Shown one piece after another: positions 52,357 through 60,881 of a stretch of DNA of 64,000 bases. The notes beneath the pieces are model-generated. The model did not search any database. It was not told the DNA's origin and was given only the letters and a program-made list of their open reading frames with translations. Source of the DNA: Senegalia massiliensis (lineage in GTDB: Bacteria; Bacillota; Clostridia; Tissierellales; SIT17); the NCBI RefSeq assembly GCF_900626135.1, contig NZ_LR130785.1:247899-311898 (forward strand), given 5' to 3'. Both the position numbers and the translations under genes were made by a program. The first letter of the stretch is position 1; every line of letters starts with the position of its first letter.

Positions 52357-53445
52357 TTGAAAATTACAGATATAAGACTTGGTAAAATATCAGTACCACT
52401 TAAAGTTCGATTTAAAACAGCAATTAGAACAGTAGAATCTGTAGAAGATATAATAGCTGAAATTCATACAGATACAGGAAATATTGGTTATGGAGAATCT
52501 CCACCAACTGGAGTAATCACAGGTGATACTAATTTATCTATAATAGGGGCTATAAAGGATCATATTGCACCTTCAATTAAAGGATGTGATATAGAAAACT
52601 TTGAAGAATCAATGATTAAATTACATTCATCTATTGTAGGAAATACTAGCGCAAAGGCTGCTATAGATATAGCTTTATATGATTTATATGGACAGCTTTA
52701 TAATGCACCTATATATAAAATATTAGGTGGATATAGAAAAAATATTACTACAGATATAACTATCAGTGTAAATAACCCAGACGAAATGGTTAGAGACAGT
52801 ATAAATGCTATAAAATTAGGGTATAAAACTCTTAAAGTAAAAGTAGGAAAAGATTCTCAAATGGATATAAAAAGACTTGTCTCTATAAGAAATGCAGTAG
52901 GGAATAATATAGATATAAGAATAGATGCAAATCAAGGCTGGAAACCTAAAGAAGCTATAGAAACTCTTAATAAGATGGAATATTTGGGACTTGATTTAGA
53001 GTTAGTAGAACAACCAGTTGCAGCATATGATATAGAAGGAATGAAGCTTGTTACAGATAATGTAAATATACCAGTACTTGCAGATGAAAGTGTATTTTCT
53101 GAAAGAGATGCTTTAGAAATATTACAGAAAAGAGCTGCAGATCTTATAAATATAAAATTAATGAAAACAGGCGGAATAAATAAGGCGCTTAAAATAATAA
53201 CTATGGCAGAGATATATGATGTAGAATGTATGATAGGATGTATGTTAGAAGCTAAAGTAAGTGTAAATGCAGCAGCTCATTTGGCAGCATCTAAAAAAAT
53301 AATTACAAAAATAGATTTAGATGGTCCAGTATTATGTGAAATAGACCCTGTAATAGGTGGATCTATATTTGAAAATGCAAATATAACATTAAATAATGCA
53401 CCTGGATTTGGTATTGAAAGAATTGAAGGAATAGAATATATATAG
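52357..53445 (+). CDS. Dipeptide epimerase (L-Ala-D/L-Glu type), enolase superfamily
   Basis: 362 residues from TTG 52357 after AGGGGGA. Enolase-superfamily residues of the muconate-lactonizing/dipeptide epimerase group are all visible: catalytic K160-x-K162 (TLKVKVG), metal ligands D190 (RIDANQG), E218 (VEQP) and D243 (ADES), and catalytic K267 (NIKLMKTGG). Homologues YkfB and YcjG epimerise L-Ala-D-Glu from recycled cell wall; other dipeptides are possible. It stands alone with a terminator. Confidence 0.9.
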   Translation: MKITDIRLGKISVPLKVRFKTAIRTVESVEDIIAEIHTDTGNIGYGESPPTGVITGDTNLSIIGAIKDHIAPSIKGCDIENFEESMIKLHSSIVGNTSAKAAIDIALYDLYGQLYNAPIYKILGGYRKNITTDITISVNNPDEMVRDSINAIKLGYKTLKVKVGKDSQMDIKRLVSIRNAVGNNIDIRIDANQGWKPKEAIETLNKMEYLGLDLELVEQPVAAYDIEGMKLVTDNVNIPVLADESVFSERDALEILQKRAADLINIKLMKTGGINKALKIITMAEIYDVECMIGCMLEAKVSVNAAAHLAASKKIITKIDLDGPVLCEIDPVIGGSIFENANITLNNAPGFGIERIEGIEYI

Positions 53446-53446
53446 G

Positions 53447-53490
53447 TAAAAATAAGAAGATTAAAAAATCTTCTTATTTTTATGTTTTTT
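53447..53490 (+). terminator. Terminator of dipeptide epimerase gene
   Basis: A 16-bp stem (53447-53462 with 53467-53482) with an AAAA loop, followed by TGTTTTTT. Confidence 0.85.
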
Positions 53491-53818
53491 TCAAAAATAG
53501 AAGTAAATTTACAAGTCATTTCGATAAATTTTGTAATAAATATTAGTTATAATAAATAAAACAAGTAATATTTTAAAAAGTAAAATAATATATATTAGTT
53601 AGGTTGTACAACTTATAGGAAGTTAGAACTATTTATTTGGAAAATATTGCATTAAACTAATGGCTGATGTATTATATTAATAACTAATATTCGCAATATT
53701 CAAACTAATAGAGCATAATATCATAATCATAAATAAAAAAGTATAAGGAGGTGTACAAGAGAAGAGGTATATTTATGTAACAGGTTTAAAAGATAAATTT
53801 AATCAAGGAGGTTTATTG
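53491..53818 (+). promoter_or_regulatory. Long leader region of the M6 protease gene with a palindrome
   Basis: About 330 bases without a gene. The perfect palindrome GTTGTACAAC (53603-53612) could be an operator for a dimeric regulator. Further down, AAGGAGGTG near 53748 precedes a 9-codon frame that ends before the protease's own ribosome site. No promoter or riboswitch could be placed with confidence. Confidence 0.35.
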
Positions 53819-56191
53819 ATGAAAAAGATCTTAAGTTTAGCAGTTGCAAGCAGTATGTTGCTTAGTTCATTTAGTTTTGCAGCAGAAGCACCAGAATCAA
53901 AAGTTTTAGATTCAAATTCAGAACATAAAGTACAGGCATATAGGGGAAGTTCCTTTGACCTAGGCATAGCTAATGATGAGAGATTAATAGAAATGTTAAA
54001 AGATGAAGGTAAAATATCTAAAAATGCAACTCTTAAAGAAGCAGAAAAGGCATTAAATAAGTATTTAAAATCTAAAGCTGAATCTACTAAGAAAAGAGAT
54101 AATCAAGTAAAAGGCATAGACAAAGTTATTCCAGGAGCTAAAAATCTTAATAATGGAACTTTTAACGGTAAAGGAGTTAAAAAAGGTCATGTTGAAGATT
54201 TAGATTCTCTTGAAAAGGAAGCTTATAATGGCAATGTAAGAAAAGATAAAGTTTTAGTTCTTGCTATTGATTTCCCAGACTATGAAAATGGCTCAATTAC
54301 TAAAGAAGAAACGGATATGTGGTATGAAGACTATACAAATGAGCATTTTCAAAATATGATATTTGGTAAAGATGGATATAATGGACCAAATGGTGAAACT
54401 TTAGTTTCAATGAGACAATATTATGAAGAACAGTCAGGTGGTAGCTATACAGTTGATGGGACAGTAGCAGGCTGGTATACTGCAGATCATCCAGCAGCTT
54501 ATTATGGAGGAAACTATCCAACACCTGATGGATCAGATCATCGTCCTCGTGAATTAGTATTTGAAGCTCTTACAAAAGCAGGACAAGATCCTAATATTGA
54601 TTTAAGTGAATATGATGTATGGGACAGAGATGATTATGATGGAGATGGAGTATATGATGAGCCTGATGGAATCATAGATCACTTAATGGTAATTCATGCT
54701 GGCGTTGGAGAAGAAGCTGGTGGTGGAAAATTAGGTGGAGATGCTATATGGTCTCATAGATGGAATTTAGGACAATTAGTTGCAGTTCCAGGTGGTACAT
54801 CAAATAGTGATAGATTTGGTGGATTACTAGGTGCATATGATTATACTATAGAACCAGAAGATGGAGCAGCTGGTGTATTTGCTCATGAATATGGTCATGA
54901 TTTAGGACTACCTGATGAATATGACACACAATATACAGGTGAAGGAGAACCAGTAGGGTATTGGTCATTAATGAGTAGTGGTAGTTGGGCAGGAGATATT
55001 CCTGGAACAGAGCCTACAGGAATGAGTCCATATGCTAAAGAATTTTTACAAGCTGTTCATGGAGGAAATTGGTTAAGTGGAACTACTATAGAGGTTGATG
55101 AAATAACTTCTAAAGGGGTTGAAGCTGTATTAGATCAAGCTAGTTCAAAAGGAGTTAACAATGATGTAGTAAGAATTAATCTTCCTGACAAGGAAAGTAC
55201 AGTTAATACTCCAGCAGGAGGAGAATATGAGTATTTCAGTGGAAGAGGGGACGAAATTGACAATAAAATGGTAACTTCTGTAGATTTAAGTGGAGTTAAA
55301 GAAGCTTCTTTAAATTATGATGTTTGGTATAATATTGAATCAAATTGGGACTTTGGTATGGTTCAAATATCTACTGATGATGGAGAGACTTGGACGTCAT
55401 TAGAAACTCCAAATACAGTATCTGATATTGTTGAAGATGGTTATCCAGAAATAAAAGAGAATATACCAGGATATACTGGCAATAGTAACGGATGGTTAAA
55501 TGAATCTATTGATTTAAGTGAGTATGCTGGTCAAAAAGTTAAATTACAATTCCGTTATATGACTGATTGGGGAACTAACCTTGATGGATTATATGTAGAT
55601 AATATAAATGTAACAGCTGATGGAACAGATATCTTTTCTGATGATGCAGAATCAGATACATTATTCACATTGGATGGTTTCTCAAAAGATACAGGTAAAT
55701 CTTATTCAAAGCATTATTATTTAGTTGAGTGGAGAACTCATACAGGAGTAGATGAAGGATTATCAAATATTAGAAGAGGAGATTCATTAATGAGTTTCGA
55801 TCCTGGTATGCTTGTTTGGTATGTTGATAATTCTTATGATAACAATTGGACGGGAGCACATCCTGGAGAAGGATTCCTTGGAATAGTAGATGCTGATCAG
55901 CGTGGTAATGAATGGAGTGACAAATCTATAGGTTCTACTAGATATCAAATTCATGATGCTGCTTTTAGTACAGAAAAATCTTCTAAGATGTTCTTAGATT
56001 ATACTGATTTACTAGGTGTAACAATGAAAGATAACTATACTAAAGCCAATGCTTTATTTGATGACAGTAATGATTACAGTAATCCAGATTTAGTTGATGC
56101 AGGTCGTAATATCTCTAGTTATGGATTAAAAATAAGAGTTGTTGGCAAAAGTAAAGATAACTCTGTAGGTAAAATATTATTATTTAAATAA
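53819..56191 (+). CDS. Secreted M6 metalloprotease, immune inhibitor A (InhA) type
   Basis: 790 residues from ATG 53819, seven bases after AAGGAGG; a TTG lies just upstream. A Sec signal peptide (MKKILSLAVASSMLLSSFSF, cut after AFA-like AAEA) and a propeptide of about 100 residues precede the catalytic domain. Zinc motif HEYGHDLGLPDEYD: H356, E357 and H360, plus D366/E367 as further ligand candidates. The C-terminal half has MAM/jelly-roll-like beta domains (DFGMVQISTDDGETWTSLET, LYVDNINVTADG). Size and order match Bacillus InhA (about 795 residues), a secreted protease that cleaves host antimicrobial peptides. Here it may be nutritional. Its own transcription unit. Confidence 0.93.
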   Translation: MKKILSLAVASSMLLSSFSFAAEAPESKVLDSNSEHKVQAYRGSSFDLGIANDERLIEMLKDEGKISKNATLKEAEKALNKYLKSKAESTKKRDNQVKGIDKVIPGAKNLNNGTFNGKGVKKGHVEDLDSLEKEAYNGNVRKDKVLVLAIDFPDYENGSITKEETDMWYEDYTNEHFQNMIFGKDGYNGPNGETLVSMRQYYEEQSGGSYTVDGTVAGWYTADHPAAYYGGNYPTPDGSDHRPRELVFEALTKAGQDPNIDLSEYDVWDRDDYDGDGVYDEPDGIIDHLMVIHAGVGEEAGGGKLGGDAIWSHRWNLGQLVAVPGGTSNSDRFGGLLGAYDYTIEPEDGAAGVFAHEYGHDLGLPDEYDTQYTGEGEPVGYWSLMSSGSWAGDIPGTEPTGMSPYAKEFLQAVHGGNWLSGTTIEVDEITSKGVEAVLDQASSKGVNNDVVRINLPDKESTVNTPAGGEYEYFSGRGDEIDNKMVTSVDLSGVKEASLNYDVWYNIESNWDFGMVQISTDDGETWTSLETPNTVSDIVEDGYPEIKENIPGYTGNSNGWLNESIDLSEYAGQKVKLQFRYMTDWGTNLDGLYVDNINVTADGTDIFSDDAESDTLFTLDGFSKDTGKSYSKHYYLVEWRTHTGVDEGLSNIRRGDSLMSFDPGMLVWYVDNSYDNNWTGAHPGEGFLGIVDADQRGNEWSDKSIGSTRYQIHDAAFSTEKSSKMFLDYTDLLGVTMKDNYTKANALFDDSNDYSNPDLVDAGRNISSYGLKIRVVGKSKDNSVGKILLFK

Positions 56192-56198
56192 TAAAACT

Positions 56199-56234
56199 AA
56201 AAAATCAGAGGAGATCAATCTCCTTTGATTTTTT
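56199..56234 (+). terminator. Terminator of the M6 protease gene
   Basis: A 16-bp stem (56199-56214 with 56219-56234, one G-U pair) ending in T6. Confidence 0.85.
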
Positions 56235-56254
56235 CTATTATCATATAAAAAATC

Positions 56255-56283
56255 TTGACAAAAATGAATAGTTTGGATATCAT
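56255..56283 (+). promoter_or_regulatory. Promoter of the metG T-box transcript
   Basis: TTGACA (56255-56260), 17 bases, TATCAT (56278-56283). A TATAAT at 56299-56304 is a second -10 candidate without a good -35. Confidence 0.55.
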
Positions 56284-56310
56284 TAATCAATAATAGTATA
56301 TAATAAAATA

Positions 56311-56557
56311 AAAGCTATGAAGGGAAGAGTAAATTAAGAAGATACCCAAAAGAGAGCTAGGTTAGGTGAAAGCTAGCGGTAGAAAATTAATTGAAGATGG
56401 CCCCTGAGCTTCTAGGTTGAATTAAAGTAGGTCTAGACGTATACAAAACGTTAATTTGGAAGGTCTTAGAACCTATTGAGGCTTAAATTGAGAAATTTAA
56501 GTAAATTAGAGTGGTAACACGAATCTTCGTCTCTACAAGAGATGGGGATTTTTTTAT
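56311..56557 (+). promoter_or_regulatory. T-box riboswitch, methionine-specific
   Basis: Stem I is recognised by AAGAAGATACCCAAAAGAGA, with GAGAGCTAG and GTGAAAGCTAGC pairing. The specifier is ATG (56397-56399). The T-box proper reads AGAGTGGTAACACG (56508-56521), a variant of AGGGTGGNACCGCG; its UGGU can pair with the A-CCA end of uncharged tRNA-Met. A terminator (TCTCT with AGAGA, then T7) follows before metG. Uncharged tRNA-Met would stabilise the antiterminator and switch metG on. Confidence 0.92.
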
Positions 56558-56597
56558 TGTGAAAATTGGGTAAAAATAAATTTAGAGGAGGAAAAAT

Positions 56598-58553
56598 ATG
56601 AAAGATAAGAATAGTTTTTATATCACCACTCCCTTATACTATCCTAGTGCAAATCTTACAATAGGTCATACTTATACTACTGTAGCTGTAGATGCATTAG
56701 CAAGATATAAGAGGTTGCAAGGATATGATGTGAAGTTCCTTACAGGAACAGATGAACATGGACAAAAAATAGAAAAAGTAGCAAGTGAAAAAGGTGTTAA
56801 ACCTAAAGAATATGTAGATAAAATAGTAGGTGAAATAAAAGAACTTTGGGAAACTATGGATATATCTTATGATATATTTATTCGTACTACAGATAATTAT
56901 CATGAAGAAACAGTAAAAAAGATATTTAAAACACTTTATGAGAAAGGTGACATTTATAAAGGCGTATATGAAGGATATTATTGTACACCTTGTGAAGCAT
57001 TTTTTACTGAGAAACAATTAAATGATGGAAAATGTCCAGATTGTAATAGAGGTGTTGAAAAACAAAAGGAAGAGACATACTTTTTCAAGCTATCTAAATA
57101 CACGGATAAACTTATTAAATATATAGAAGAAAATCCTGATTTCATACAACCAGAATCTAGAAAAAATGAAATGTTAAATAATTTCTTAAAACCTGGTCTA
57201 GATGATTTATCTGTAACACGTTCATCATTTGATTGGGGAATAAAAGTACCTTTTGATGAGGAGCATGTAATATATGTGTGGACAGATGCACTTAGTAACT
57301 ATATATCTGCTTTAGGATATTTAAGTGATGATGATAGCGATTATAAGAAATATTGGCCAGCAGATATACATTTTGTAGGTAAGGAAATAGTAAGATTCCA
57401 TACTATTATTTGGCCTGCAATACTGATGGCTTTAGGTGAAGAATTACCTAAGCAAGTATTTGGTCATGGATGGATACTTTTTGATAATGATAGAATGTCA
57501 AAGTCTAAAGGAAATGTTGTATATCCTGAGTCTATTATAGATTTATATGGTGTAGATGCGCTTAAGTATTTCTTGCTTCGTGAATTTACATTTGGTCAAG
57601 ATGGATCATTTACAAAAGAAAAGTTTATGAATAGATTAAACTCTGATCTTGCTAATGATTTGGGGAATTTAGTAAGTAGAACTATAGCAATGATTGACAA
57701 ATATAATGGCGGAATAATACCAGATGTTAAAGAAGAAGGTGAGTTTGATGATAGCTTAAAAGGACTTGCTATATCAACACCTACTATGGTAGATAGTCAT
57801 ATGAATGAACTTAAATATAGTAATGCATTAGAAGAAATATGGAAACTTATAAGTAGAACAAATAAATATATTGATGAAACTACACCTTGGATTCTAGCTA
57901 AAGATGAGGATAAAAAAGATAGGTTAGATACTGTTCTTTATAATTTATCTGAATCTATAAGAATAATATCTGTACTTATAAGACCATTTATGGAAAATAC
58001 ATCAAATGAAATATGGAAGCAATTAGGTGTAGATAAAGGACTAGTAACTACTTGGGAATCCTTATCTGATTGGGGAAGACTTAAGTCAGGATTAAATGTA
58101 AGAAAACAAGGCCCAATGTTTCCAAGATTAGAGGTAGAAAAAGAAATAGAAAAATTAGATGAAGCCAATAAAAAGTTAGTAGAACAAAGAACAGGTAAGA
58201 AGGATAAGGAGGAAAAGAAAGTGGAAACAAATTATATATCATTAGATGAATTTGATAAAGTTGATTTAAAAATAGCTGAAATAATAAAAGCAGAAAAACA
58301 TCCAGATGCAGATAAACTTTTAGTATTCAAGCTAAAGGTTGGAGAGGAAGAAAGACAAATAGTTTCAGGAATAGCAGAGGTTTATTCTCCTGAAGAACTT
58401 ATAGGTAAAAAAGTAGTAATAGTAGCAAACTTAAAACCTATTAAACTAAGAGGAGTAAAATCAGAAGGAATGATTCTTTCAGCAGAAAAAGGAAAAGCAA
58501 TTTCACTTCTTACAACATTAGATGAAATAGAAAGTGGAGCAAAAGTATTATAA
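56598..58553 (+). CDS. metG: Methionyl-tRNA synthetase
   Basis: 651 residues; ATG after GAGGAGG. Class I signature TIGH (residues 21-24, the HIGH variant) and KMSKS form RMSKSKGN are intact. A zinc knuckle (CTPCEAFF, then CPDC) lies near residues 127-147. The last 105 residues are a Trbp111-like tRNA-binding domain (DKVDLKIAEIIKAEKHPDAD, ANLKPIKLRGVKSEGMILSA), found in many Gram-positive enzymes, where it aids dimerisation and tRNA binding. Controlled by the T-box directly upstream. Confidence 0.97.
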   Translation: MKDKNSFYITTPLYYPSANLTIGHTYTTVAVDALARYKRLQGYDVKFLTGTDEHGQKIEKVASEKGVKPKEYVDKIVGEIKELWETMDISYDIFIRTTDNYHEETVKKIFKTLYEKGDIYKGVYEGYYCTPCEAFFTEKQLNDGKCPDCNRGVEKQKEETYFFKLSKYTDKLIKYIEENPDFIQPESRKNEMLNNFLKPGLDDLSVTRSSFDWGIKVPFDEEHVIYVWTDALSNYISALGYLSDDDSDYKKYWPADIHFVGKEIVRFHTIIWPAILMALGEELPKQVFGHGWILFDNDRMSKSKGNVVYPESIIDLYGVDALKYFLLREFTFGQDGSFTKEKFMNRLNSDLANDLGNLVSRTIAMIDKYNGGIIPDVKEEGEFDDSLKGLAISTPTMVDSHMNELKYSNALEEIWKLISRTNKYIDETTPWILAKDEDKKDRLDTVLYNLSESIRIISVLIRPFMENTSNEIWKQLGVDKGLVTTWESLSDWGRLKSGLNVRKQGPMFPRLEVEKEIEKLDEANKKLVEQRTGKKDKEEKKVETNYISLDEFDKVDLKIAEIIKAEKHPDADKLLVFKLKVGEEERQIVSGIAEVYSPEELIGKKVVIVANLKPIKLRGVKSEGMILSAEKGKAISLLTTLDEIESGAKVL

Positions 58554-58559
58554 TAACAG

Positions 58560-58587
58560 TCCCCATATAGAAATTTCTATATGGGGA
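58560..58587. terminator. Hairpin after metG
   Basis: A perfect 28-base palindrome (TCCCCATATAGAAA and its complement) with no long T run after it. Confidence 0.7.
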
Positions 58588-58643
58588 TTATTATAATTTA
58601 ATGATATAATTAAATTATAGTATATATGAATGGAGGAATTGAT

Positions 58644-59150
58644 ATGGATAGCACATATTTTGTTCTTACTTTTCTAGTATTAGTTTTTGCTGTAGTGAGT
58701 TTATTAAAAGATAGGGCTAATATGAAATTAGTAGGAGAAGTTTTATATGAGGATAAAAAAGAAAATGGCATTATAAATATTATAAAATGGATATTATTTG
58801 GAGTAGCTTCAATATATTTAATATATTCAGGATATAATATGATAATAGATAAAAATATAATAAAAAACATTGATATAGGTGTATTCTTTTCAGTATACTA
58901 TATATTCTTTGCAAATTATTATACAAAACCTTTTGTTATAGGAGAAGAAGGTGTAATAAAATATAATAACTTTATAAGGTTTAAACATATTCAAAATTAT
59001 GAGTTTAAGGATACAAAAGGAGAAAAATATAAATTGATTATAAAGTATAAAAGAGATACTGAACTAAAAGTAAAAAGACTTATTATAGATATTTATGATA
59101 AAGAAGAAATAGAGAATATATTCCGAAAAAAAGTTATAAGAAAAATTTAG
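58644..59150 (+). CDS. DUF5673-like membrane protein
   Basis: 168 residues from ATG 58644 after TGGAGGAA. Three or four hydrophobic segments in the first 100 residues, then a beta-rich domain (FVIGEEGVIKYNNFIRFKHI, YKLIIKYKRD) that resembles DUF5673. The function is unknown. Eleven bases separate it from the cysteine-rich protein gene, so they may be cotranscribed. Confidence 0.6.
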   Translation: MDSTYFVLTFLVLVFAVVSLLKDRANMKLVGEVLYEDKKENGIINIIKWILFGVASIYLIYSGYNMIIDKNIIKNIDIGVFFSVYYIFFANYYTKPFVIGEEGVIKYNNFIRFKHIQNYEFKDTKGEKYKLIIKYKRDTELKVKRLIIDIYDKEEIENIFRKKVIRKI

Positions 59151-59161
59151 AGGTGAATAGA

Positions 59162-59347
59162 TTGAATAGATTAAATGATAAAATATGTCCATTGTGTGGA
59201 CAACCTAATTATTGTAAGGCTCATGATGGAGATTGCTGGTGTACCAAAGTTAAAGTTCCAAAAGAACTTATAGAAAAAGTGCCAGAAGACAAAAAAGGAA
59301 AAGCATGTATTTGTAAAACATGTATAGATAAATATAATAATGGGTAA
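59162..59347 (+). CDS. Cysteine-rich CWC-type protein
   Basis: 61 residues from TTG 59162, six bases after AGAGGTG. Eight cysteines: CPLCGQPNYC, CWC, CICKTC. The CWCTKVKVP block marks the CWC family of small proteins with a metal-binding look and unknown function. Same protein family occurs in many bacteria as a stand-alone gene. Confidence 0.75.
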   Translation: MNRLNDKICPLCGQPNYCKAHDGDCWCTKVKVPKELIEKVPEDKKGKACICKTCIDKYNNG

Positions 59348-59382
59348 TAGATGTACAAAAGAGTTAAAGGAGAGATTTGATA

Positions 59383-60150
59383 ATGTTAGTAGATAGTCAT
59401 GCACATTTAGATGACAAAAGATTTAATAAAGATAGAGAAGATATAATTAGAGAATTAGAGGAAAATAATATAGAATTTATAGTAAATCCAGGTGCAGATT
59501 TAGATACATCTAAAAGTGCTGTAGAATTAGCAAGAAATAATAAGATGATTTATGCAGCAGTAGGAGTACATCCTCATGATGTAAAGGATATGGATAAAAA
59601 TACAATAGAAGAATTAAGAAAACTTGCAAAAGAAGAAAAAGTTGTTGCAATAGGTGAGATAGGACTAGATTATTATTATGATAATTCACCTAGGGAATTA
59701 CAAAAAAAATGGTTCAAAGAGCAGATAAGATTAGCTAAAGAGCTTGATTTACCTATAATTATACATGATAGAGATGCACATGAAGACACATATAATATCT
59801 TAAAAGAAGAAAATGATGAAAAGTTACGAGGTATAATGCACTGCTATCAAAGTTCTTTAGAGATGAGTAGTCAGTTTATAGATTTAGGGTTTTATATATC
59901 TTTAGCAGGTCCTACTACATTTAAAAATGCAAAAACACCAAAAGAAGTAGCAAAAGGTATAGATTTAGATAGATTATTAATTGAAACGGACTCTCCTTAT
60001 TTAACACCGCATCCATATAGAGGGAAAAGAAATGAACCTAAATATGTAAAATATGTAGCTCAAACTATAGCAGATTTAAAAAATGTACCATTAGAAGAAA
60101 TAGAATATAGTACTACAAGAAATGCTAAGAAAATTTTTGGTATAGAGTAA
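59383..60150 (+). CDS. tatD: TatD family metal-dependent hydrolase
   Basis: 255 residues from ATG 59383 (AAAGGAGAG upstream). The amidohydrolase-type TIM barrel has HxH at the N-terminus (DSHAHLDD), GEIGLDYY, IIHDRDAHED, MHCYQ and the C-terminal IETDSPYL. TatD proteins are 3'-5' exonucleases on DNA/RNA and possibly D-aminoacyl-tRNA or other hydrolases. Its place after metG is conserved (B. subtilis yabD). Confidence 0.94.
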   Translation: MLVDSHAHLDDKRFNKDREDIIRELEENNIEFIVNPGADLDTSKSAVELARNNKMIYAAVGVHPHDVKDMDKNTIEELRKLAKEEKVVAIGEIGLDYYYDNSPRELQKKWFKEQIRLAKELDLPIIIHDRDAHEDTYNILKEENDEKLRGIMHCYQSSLEMSSQFIDLGFYISLAGPTTFKNAKTPKEVAKGIDLDRLLIETDSPYLTPHPYRGKRNEPKYVKYVAQTIADLKNVPLEEIEYSTTRNAKKIFGIE

Positions 60151-60216
60151 CACCCCTAATATATCTCCATATAATGATAGTAGATATAAATACTATTATT
60201 AAGGAGAGATTGTTAA

Positions 60217-60609
60217 ATGGAAAAAGATAAAAAATATGATTATCCTAAAATGCCCAAAAAACCATATAAGCCAGATAGATTACCTATAGAAGATAAACCT
60301 ATGAGGCCATGTCCACCTCCACATATGCCAAATCCAGAGATGAGACCTTGCCCAAGACCAATGCCAAAACCTATGCCAATGCCTAGACCTATGCCAATGC
60401 CAAATATGCCTATGAATATGGATCCAATTAAAATGAAATTATGTTATTGCATAATGGAATGTATAGAAGAAGTATTGGGAGATAGAATGAATAATAATTG
60501 TGGTCCAATGTATCCAATGTGTCCATATCCAATGATGCCAGATATGGAAGATTGTATGGAAGACTGGGATGATGATGAAGGATATAATGGTATGTATCCA
60601 ATGTATTAA
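60217..60609 (+). CDS. Pro/Met/Cys-rich low-complexity protein
   Basis: 130 residues; ATG after AAGGAGAG. No signal peptide or membrane segment. Residues about 8-70 are Pro/Met/Lys/Arg repeats (PMPKPMPMPRPMPMPNMPMN) with scattered Cys. Then a short ordered stretch MDPIKMKLCYCIMECIEEV, then a Met/Pro/Cys/acidic tail ending YNGMYPMY. Composition like this is seen in spore coat and copper-binding proteins. No named family was recognised. It lies between tatD and yabE, where no B. subtilis gene is found. Confidence 0.75.
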   Translation: MEKDKKYDYPKMPKKPYKPDRLPIEDKPMRPCPPPHMPNPEMRPCPRPMPKPMPMPRPMPMPNMPMNMDPIKMKLCYCIMECIEEVLGDRMNNNCGPMYPMCPYPMMPDMEDCMEDWDDDEGYNGMYPMY

Positions 60610-60637
60610 AAGTATATTACGTATATATTAAGTAAAA

Positions 60638-60683
60638 ACATAAAAAAGAAGAACTTTTTTTAAAAAGTTCTTCTTTTTTATGT
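60638..60683. terminator. Terminator after the Pro/Met-rich gene
   Basis: A 22-bp perfect stem (60638-60659 with 60662-60683), then a T run. Confidence 0.85.
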
Positions 60684-60822
60684 TTTTTTTGAATAATATT
60701 ATCTATACATGTACATATTATTACAGAAATATAACATTTATATTTCAATATGATTAAAGTGGGTTATATACATAAAAGGAGGTTCATTGAAGTATATTTA
60801 ACAAATAAATATGTCAATAAAT

Positions 60823-60851
60823 TTGACAAATAGAAAAATACTTAATATACT
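60823..60851 (+). promoter_or_regulatory. Promoter of the yabE-like gene
   Basis: TTGACA (60823-60828), 17 bases, TATACT (60846-60851), about 30 bases upstream of the start codon. A TTG-initiated 4-codon frame with a strong ribosome site near 60789 lies before this promoter and is probably irrelevant to it. Confidence 0.8.
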
Positions 60852-60881
60852 ACTTAAGAATCAAGAAATGGAGGTTATAAA

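Noticed and set aside
53748..53780. A 9-codon leader peptide frame (MYKRRGIFM) upstream of the M6 protease
   Set aside because: The GTG overlaps its own ribosome site and there is no attenuator downstream that it could control.
54300..54524. Antisense frames such as this one inside the M6 protease, and similar frames inside many other genes
   Set aside because: They are reverse readings of well-supported genes with intact motifs and lack ribosome sites or plausible products.
60785..60803. A 4-codon frame (TTG AAG TAT ATT stop) with AAAGGAGG upstream of the yabE-like gene
   Set aside because: It lies upstream of the likely promoter at 60823, so it would not be on the yabE transcript.
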